Origin: Epiperipatus broadwayi
Taxonomy: Eukaryota; Onychophora; Udeonychophora; Euonychophora; Peripatidae
Reading direction: 5' to 3'
NCBI GenBank assembly: GCA_028023455.1
Contig: JAQFVV010000987.1
Span: 10,001-74,000 of the forward strand
Length of the DNA: 64,000 bases
Numbering within the stretch: position 1 is the first letter of the stretch; each line of letters starts with the position of its first letter. Position numbers and translations under genes: made by a program. The notes below the pieces were generated by a model that saw only the letters and a program-made list of their open reading frames with translations, had not been told where the DNA came from and made no database searches. This document shows positions 58,126 to 64,000 of this stretch, in pieces.

Positions 58126-60383
58126 TTAACAATTTGTTACAGTAAAAAAGTATAATTTTGGGCAAGAATTATTTTGTTGAACTTAATAAAGAGAAAATGC
58201 AATAAGTGCATTTCTCACTACTAAATTATCGATAAAAATTATAAAAATATAGTCAATTAAAAAGTATATTTTTAAATTTGATTAAAATATTTTTAATTAG
58301 AACTGAAAATATAAAACATGTCAGGCAATGATATTAAGTAATTTAAAAGATAAAAAGGTAAATAGTAAATTATAGTCAGGATAGGATTAAAAATGTATTT
58401 GAAATAACAGGTAAAATTGTAAAAGAGATGGGAAGATATTTTTTTTATATTTGTATTCTGTCATGCTGCTCAGAAAATATAAAAGGGTTCTCAAAACAGG
58501 GGTTAATTTTAAAAAAGTAGTAGTTGACCAAATCACGATTGAAAATCACGAGCAATAATCAATAAAAAGAATAATGAGGAAAAAAGCAGTATAACCAGCC
58601 ATATCGAGAAGACTACTTATATATTAGTCCGTCAATGATGAAAAATGCTGGCACAAACGTGTATTTAAAGACTGATGGGGGGGGGGGCAAATGTTCGGTT
58701 TATTATCTAATATTCACTTAAAAACTTAATTCTTTTTAGATGATTGCAAATGTTTTTAATTCGGTCTCTATTTATACATTTTATCTAATATTCACTTTAA
58801 TTCGGTCTTTATTTACACATTTGCTTGTGATGGTGTTATAATATAAGTACATAATTTTCTCCATGTACAAAATGTTGTTTTCTCTTACCATCTATTGACA
58901 GGCTAATATGTATGTGAAATCTGACTATCGGACTAATACATAAGTATCTGGAGAAGTTATTGAAAATAAAGCTAATAAAACTTGGAAAAGTAAATCTTAC
59001 GTTTTTATAAAACATAGCTCATATTATTAGTAATCAAGCTATTTTTGGTATGAATGGCAACCCTCATTAATATGTTACCATGATCTACCCAACAATGTAT
59101 GCAGCCACTATCTGTGATGTAATAACTATAAGATATCAAAAATTCAGAAATAGCAGCTAATATCATTTTTTCTAAAGTGATATGCTGGACCAAACCAAAA
59201 TTAGATGAACTGCTAAAAGTATGTAGCAGATAGAAACTCTAAAAACCAATATGCTGATAAAACAAAACATGTTCTACAAAAATATAGCCCTGATTTTATA
59301 GAGCAGTTTTTTTACATTCATACATTTAAGGAATATATAAAAATAAATTTGCTAAGTGGGATATGGCCGCTGATTTGTAAAATTTAATCGAGATAAAAAA
59401 ATTTAAAATAATCTCAGTTAAAAAAGTTTATAATGCAATAATTCTTTTTTTTTTTTGAATGAACGTTTTCTGAATTAAAGATAATAAAAAATTATTTAAG
59501 TTTTACAGTTAAGTTGAACTGTTTGATTATCTATTAAAAGTAAAATCAAATCTCTTGATGTAGAAAATATTATAAACGTATTTTCTAACGCCATAGTTAA
59601 AAAAACAAAAGCTTAAAATAAATTACAGATAAAATTTTAATGTAGTAATAATATATATATATATTTTCTAAGTCAAGATATATTGACTGGAGATGAAAAA
59701 AAAAGTTGCGATGGGCATCAAAAAGCTAATTACGTTCTGTATTGAGAATTATGCTAAAGAAAGCATCTTTCGATTTATTACTCTCAGTTTAATTCAGAAG
59801 TTGAAATAATTTGCTCTAATTTTATGTATATCATTATTGAAACTTATCTTTTAAATAATAGATCTATGATTCAAAATACATTTTGAGATCAAATTAACAA
59901 AATATGAATGAACCTTCTATTAACCAACTACATGAAAATCTTTAATATATAATAAAGATGTTGAACATTAAGTTTAAAAATCTTAGTATAACTTCACTGG
60001 GTGATAATCTTATGATTGACACAACCAGAAAGGTTTTCTGTTGGGATTAGGAATTTTAAATCCAACTAAGATGTTGAGATTTAATCTGTTAATACTTTTA
60101 ACTATCTATCATAGAATGTCATATAAAAAAAATATGCCTCCATATTTTAAATTGTTCATGTTTTATGGTCCTATTAAACATCTCAGGAAAAGTTTTCTGA
60201 AGGGTTTACAAAAGTTGTCATAGATGATAATTATAACTTTTTTAATGACACACAGTTCTCAAAATTAACTGTAATTTTACTCAATTGCACTGGTTTAAAC
60301 TATAACCTGTGGGCCATCACGGTTGAGATGACTTAAAGAAATGTTATGCACTAAAACAATTAAAATAGCAACAAAGAAGGTCA
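58126..60383. other. No gene seen
   Basis: AT-rich DNA with an 11-base G-run at 58677-58687. The phrases TTATCTAATATTCACTT and TTAATTCGGTCT(C/T)TATTTA(T/C)ACATTT each occur twice within 58696-58835, a decayed tandem duplication. Frames at 59005-59193 and 60041-60223 have no recognised domain. Confidence 0.4.
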
Positions 60384-60480
60384 AGCATTGGTGGTTGAGA
60401 GGTCAGCGATGGCTGCTTTACATGGAGTTGTCCCTGGTTAGTGGATTCGCTTCCCGGCTGATGCTATGACACATGAGGAA
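60384..60480 (+). mobile_element. tRNA-derived SINE, same family as 5033-5138
   Basis: GTCAAGCATTGGTGG, TTGAGAGGTCAGCG (A-box-like), GTGGATTCGCTTCCC (B-box-like), GGCTGATGCTATGACACATG and a long A/G tail (60476-60510). The target duplication is not clear because both flanks are A-rich. Confidence 0.8.
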
Positions 60481-60510
60481 AAAAAAAAAGAATAAAAAGA
60501 AAAAAAAAAC

Positions 60511-62059
60511 CAACATTAAAATTTTTCTTGATTGTCTGTATAAAAACTTGATTTTTCTAGACTATCACCTTCATTAAAAACAAACAAAAATAAAAATTAG
60601 TTAAGATATAATTGTTTGATAGCAAAAAAATTATACTTAGTGATATTTCTCCATGTATTAAGAACTTATGAATGAATGGTTCTGACTGGTTGAGAGAAAG
60701 CATGTGACATTTTTTTGCTATAGCATACAGCTAGAATCATTTTAGCAGTTAGCACCTTGAGTTCCCTAAGATAAAGATCTTGTAGCTTACAAGGTTAAAA
60801 TGCCCCTAAAGATATATCTATTTTATTTTAAAAGGGATCTACTTTCATATACAAAAATAATATAATGGAAAGTGTAATTCATGTCATGAAAAATATTGTT
60901 AAACACTTTGTTATAAGACTTTTATAAATATGCTGATAAAAATATTAAAAAAATTGCTGTAATTCTGGAAAGGTCCTTTTTTTTTTTTTTTTTTAGGAGA
61001 TCGCTAAGTAATATTGAACTTTTGTAAAGCCATGATTCACAATTATATCAAAATTCATGAAATTGTTTAATACTAAATTTGATAGCAATTTTATAGTCCA
61101 TGCATACAACTTTATTTTTTATCTCAAACATTTGCATTATAAATTCAATTTTTATTAATAATTAAAATGCGACCTTAAATGAATAAAACTTTATACCAAC
61201 AAAACATTATGTGATTTTTTCTTTTTATATTATACTTACAATTTATTCACTCACAAATTATTTAGTGTAAGGATGAGTAATCAATGAATAGTAGATGATA
61301 GGGTTTCTAGGGTTAGTTTATTATTTATGACCTTTATGATGAAAGTAAAGACCATATACCCAAAATTAATCTGGGATGAGTTCTAGTGGCAACTATCATC
61401 TAGTATCTAAGATCATAAGCCAAGAAATAGATTGGGAATGTGGTTAGAATAGAAATGAATATGTGTATAATAGCATAATTAGCCAATATTCATTAATTAT
61501 TTAAGCTTTCAATAGATGGCTCTGACGTAGAGTAAATAAATTAAATATTTTGTGTATTTAACATTCATAACCAATTTTTTTATAAAGTAAATAATGATAT
61601 GGTTAGTTGCTTTGGAGTTCATGTGTTGTTTTTTTTTTTACTTCATTCATCAAACTTAAACTGACATTTTTTCTTATGATAAATCTAATAATAAATAAAC
61701 TCTTTCTGCATATCGTTTTGAAGAAATAATCAGAAATGAAAGTATTTAGTAGTTGGAATAAATTCTTCAGTGTGACACCCAGTGCACCAGAAGTAGATAA
61801 TGTATTTTGGGCAGATTGTTTAATAGTTCTGATTAATAATGTCTTATTATTTCTCCTATAGGTCTGGCGTATTTGAAAACATTAAGCTATTGTATAAAAA
61901 GCAATTCTTTTACAGTTTATTATGATTGTATCAACAGCAAACCAAAATTTCAAACCCCACAAGAGGCTGAAATTATATATTGTATTAAATTTTTTATAAA
62001 AAAGTATATGCCGTTTCTATGATGGTGAGAAATCCACATGAACCCAATGGCATATCATG
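60511..62059. other. No gene seen
   Basis: AT-rich DNA. 61955-61975 (AATTTCAAACCCCAC) may be an isolated B-box remnant. No supported gene. Confidence 0.35.
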
Positions 62060-62480
62060 ATAATAATAAGTAATAAATAAACAATTTGATAGTTTGGCTC
62101 TAGGAAAGTCACATGATGTTCAAGCATCTAAAATGACAGAGATGAGCAGTGATACATAGGATCTTTAGCTCTTAAGGTAATTACTCCACCAACTGCATTA
62201 AATCACACAGAGCATAATAATAGAGTACTTGGTGATTGGAATGTCATAAAACATTCAAGTAATAGAAATGAGCTGTAATCTATGGATCATTAGATCTGAA
62301 GTCTGCTACTCTACTTATACTAAATCACATAGAGCATACAATAAAATAGTTTGTTGCTTAAGAGGTCATATGATGTTCAAGCACCGGAAGTGACAGAGAT
62401 GAGCTACAATTCATAGATTTTTGGCTTTCATATTTGACCTTCTACCACTATTCTAAACCATACAGTACATAATAACAACA
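62060..62480 (-). repeat. Three tandem tRNA-SINE-like units
   Basis: Three head-to-tail units of about 120-140 bp (around 62100-62240, 62245-62360 and 62364-62480), each with (A/G)TCA(T/C)A..GTTCAAGCA, (A/G)TGACAGAGATGAGC and AAATCACA..AGAGCATA-type blocks. Read on the minus strand each has a tRNA-like D-arm (for example GTAGAGTAGCAGACTTCAG near 62319-62301) followed by a T-arm-like ATAGATTACAGCTC. They are diverged, so the array is old. Related blocks are at 23800-24060 in the opposite orientation. Confidence 0.6.
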
Positions 62481-62909
62481 ATAATAAATTCATATTTCGA
62501 GAGTATAGTTCGTGGGGTTAAGATATGTAGCCGCAGTAAAACTTTGATTAAATCCTCTCGCAGTTAAAATAAATAAATAAATGGCTATTTATTAGAGTCT
62601 TGACTATTTTACTGACAGATTAATCAAATGAGAGCAGAAAAACAAAAGCAACTTTTATAATACGATTGGATTCACTTTTAAAAATCAAAGCATAATCCAA
62701 TATCATTCTTTATTTTTGATTTAATTTTTTTTAAAAAAATGGTAATTTATATTTTAAATAAAGTCAAATTTATTACACCTACAAAATATTTAACCATTAA
62801 ATTTTTTAACAGCTATACAAATCCATCTACCTTAAATTTATCTCTGCAGATATTTAAAAAAAAAAAATCTTTAAAATTATTGATAGTCATTTAAAGATAT
62901 TTATTACAG
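62481..62909. other. No gene seen; ends in a splice-acceptor-like site
   Basis: AT-rich DNA that ends GATATTTATTACAG at 62909, a credible 3' splice site preceding the open exon. Confidence 0.45.
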
Positions 62910-63147
62910 CACCGGAAAAAAAACACAAAGAATCGGTAGTCATTTCGTTGAAAGGACTTTTACAATATCATTTAATGATCCCGAAGCCGTAAACATCTAT
63001 AACAGTGCATTTAACCTTCCATTAGTTTGGTCAGAATTAATCCATTCGTTTTGTGGAGAGAATGACCTAAAAAAAGAAAACATAATAGTGGAGCAGAGAG
63101 GTGAATGTACTGAAGCAAATGAGATTAACGTTCAGAAAAGTATTTAG
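62910..63147 (+). CDS. Candidate terminal exon of an unknown host gene
   Basis: After the acceptor at 62908-62909, one frame is open from 62911 to TAG 63145-63147, 78 codons, in DNA where chance frames rarely exceed 20-30. The stretch contains several CpGs (TCGG, TTTCG, CCGAAGCCG, TTCG, AACG) while its flanks have few, and its peptide is well mixed (for example F-V-E-R-T-F-T-I-S-F-N-D-P-E and L-V-W-S-E-L-I-H-S-F-C-G). The C-terminus is acidic and polar. No ATG is required if the exon is internal or terminal, and none starts the frame. I recognise no family. Upstream exons are not identified. An AATAAA lies downstream near 63495. It could alternatively be an exon-like piece of a retroelement. 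Confidence 0.4.
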
Positions 63148-63675
63148 AAGTGCGAGCACGTTTAATTTTCAAGGCGACTATAAGTTACAATTGATTATAT
63201 CAAGACAAAAACCATATTGCTTATTTACATTATTATTGAATTTATATAAGGTTATTAAAAACAAATCATAAGAGAATTTATAAAAAATATCAATATTCAA
63301 TCTTTATAATAAAAATACAAACACGCGCACACAAAGTACATATAATTCTGTTTTGATCATTTATTTTTCTTTGTTAAACTGTGATTTACAGTAAAGCTAA
63401 TTCAAGTTTTATGTAATTCATAATGTAAAACATATATATATTACTATCAAGATATACTTAAAACGTTCACTCTATTCACACTCTCGAAATTGATGAATAA
63501 AATATCAGAAGACATGCATTAAAGATTGGGACATGTTAACTGAAGAATGCAGGGTTCAGCATTAATTGTTTTATTTTGAAAGTTATTTATGTTTTTCAGA
63601 TGCCCTCATTTAAAATTAGGTTTTGAAAATATATGGTGGAATAGAATTTTTAAGTATATTCAAAAATAACAATAG
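63148..63675. other. Possible 3' UTR; no other feature
   Basis: If the exon above is terminal, this is its untranslated tail, with AATAAA-type hexamers near 63308 and 63495. Otherwise plain AT-rich DNA. Confidence 0.3.
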
Positions 63676-64000
63676 AAAACTCTCCATACAGTAGTGTCAC
63701 CAAGGGCAAGCCTTCATAATCAATAGATGCAAAAAGGTTTAGGCTTGAAATATCTATTTAGTGTCTACTCATCCAATATCCTCAAACTAGTTTCTAGTTT
63801 GTGGTTTTCATTAATGAGGAGTCTTAAATTTGAGAGTGGTGCACATAGATTTTAGGATCCAATGCAACCCTATTTATTTGATTAACTATAAAAAAATATG
63901 AATGAGCCCAAGATGAAAAGGTAATCGCTGGAAGGTTGCATTGGATCCTAAGACTTAGGAGCTGTGCTCTCAAATTCAAGAATCATCACTGATAAAAAAC
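63676..64000 (+). mobile_element. TIR-family element, cut by window end
   Basis: It begins AACTCTCCATACAGTAGTGTCACC and continues ATAATCAATAGATGCA, CTACTCATCCAATATCCTC and ACTAGTTTCTAG, as in the element at 49868-50377. Internal blocks (GGTTGCATTGGATCCTAAGA and the inverted TTAGGATCCAATGCAACC) form a second inverted pair. The right end is outside the window. Confidence 0.6.

Overview
The window is AT-rich (roughly 70% or more A+T by eye), CpG-poor eukaryotic DNA in which almost everything recognisable is transposable element or simple repeat. There is no operon structure and no rRNA, functional tRNA or CRISPR array. The mix is LINEs with apurinic-endonuclease, reverse transcriptase and a C-terminal zinc finger, RTE-type LINE fragments, a Penelope-like GIY-YIG fragment, several tRNA-derived SINE families, TTAA and foldback MITEs and a very long (TCTA)n tract. 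This points to a large, repeat-rich invertebrate animal genome. CpG decay between two LTRs implies cytosine methylation in the germ line, which argues against planarians and nematodes and would fit a mollusc or cnidarian. The species cannot be settled from this window.

Layout. 1-2218 is the 3' half of a decayed LINE, followed by a 425-bp TCTA microsatellite (3216-3640) and a SINE with target duplications (5033-5138). 5618-12669 is the centrepiece: an LTR retroelement with a 4-bp target duplication (ATTT), LTRs of about 2.17 kb and an internal region of only 1.94 kb that encodes a Gag-like protein and no protease, reverse transcriptase or integrase. A 770-bp TTAA/TIR element sits inside the left LTR only. 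13914-14606 is a near-perfect 690-bp hairpin. 16755-17665 is an RTE fragment. 25700-29452 is a nearly complete LINE on the minus strand, of the same family as the one at the window start: it keeps the end of an ORF1 with an esterase-like DGLHL block, then endonuclease, RT and a CxxC-HxxxxC finger. 29783-30335 is a foldback flanked by a 16-bp direct repeat. 33980-36040 is an RTE copy into which a SINE and a 300-bp poly(A)-type retrocopy were each inserted with clean target duplications.

Further right are more RTE pieces (39180-42870), another LINE relic (46060-48860), a TIR element with 57-bp inverted ends (49868-50377), a candidate solo LTR (51008-51430), foldbacks (54491-54790 and 54995-55246), a Penelope-like fragment (56840-57260), a Jockey/CR1-type LINE fragment (57440-58125) and a three-unit tRNA-SINE tandem (62060-62480). 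The best candidate for host coding sequence is an apparent terminal exon at 62910-63147, open for 78 codons with more CpG than its surroundings. A second, weaker exon candidate is at 53889-54137.

No gene network can be drawn. The elements record a sequence of insertions: the LTR element came before the TTAA element inside it, and RTE copies came before the SINE and retrocopy inside them.
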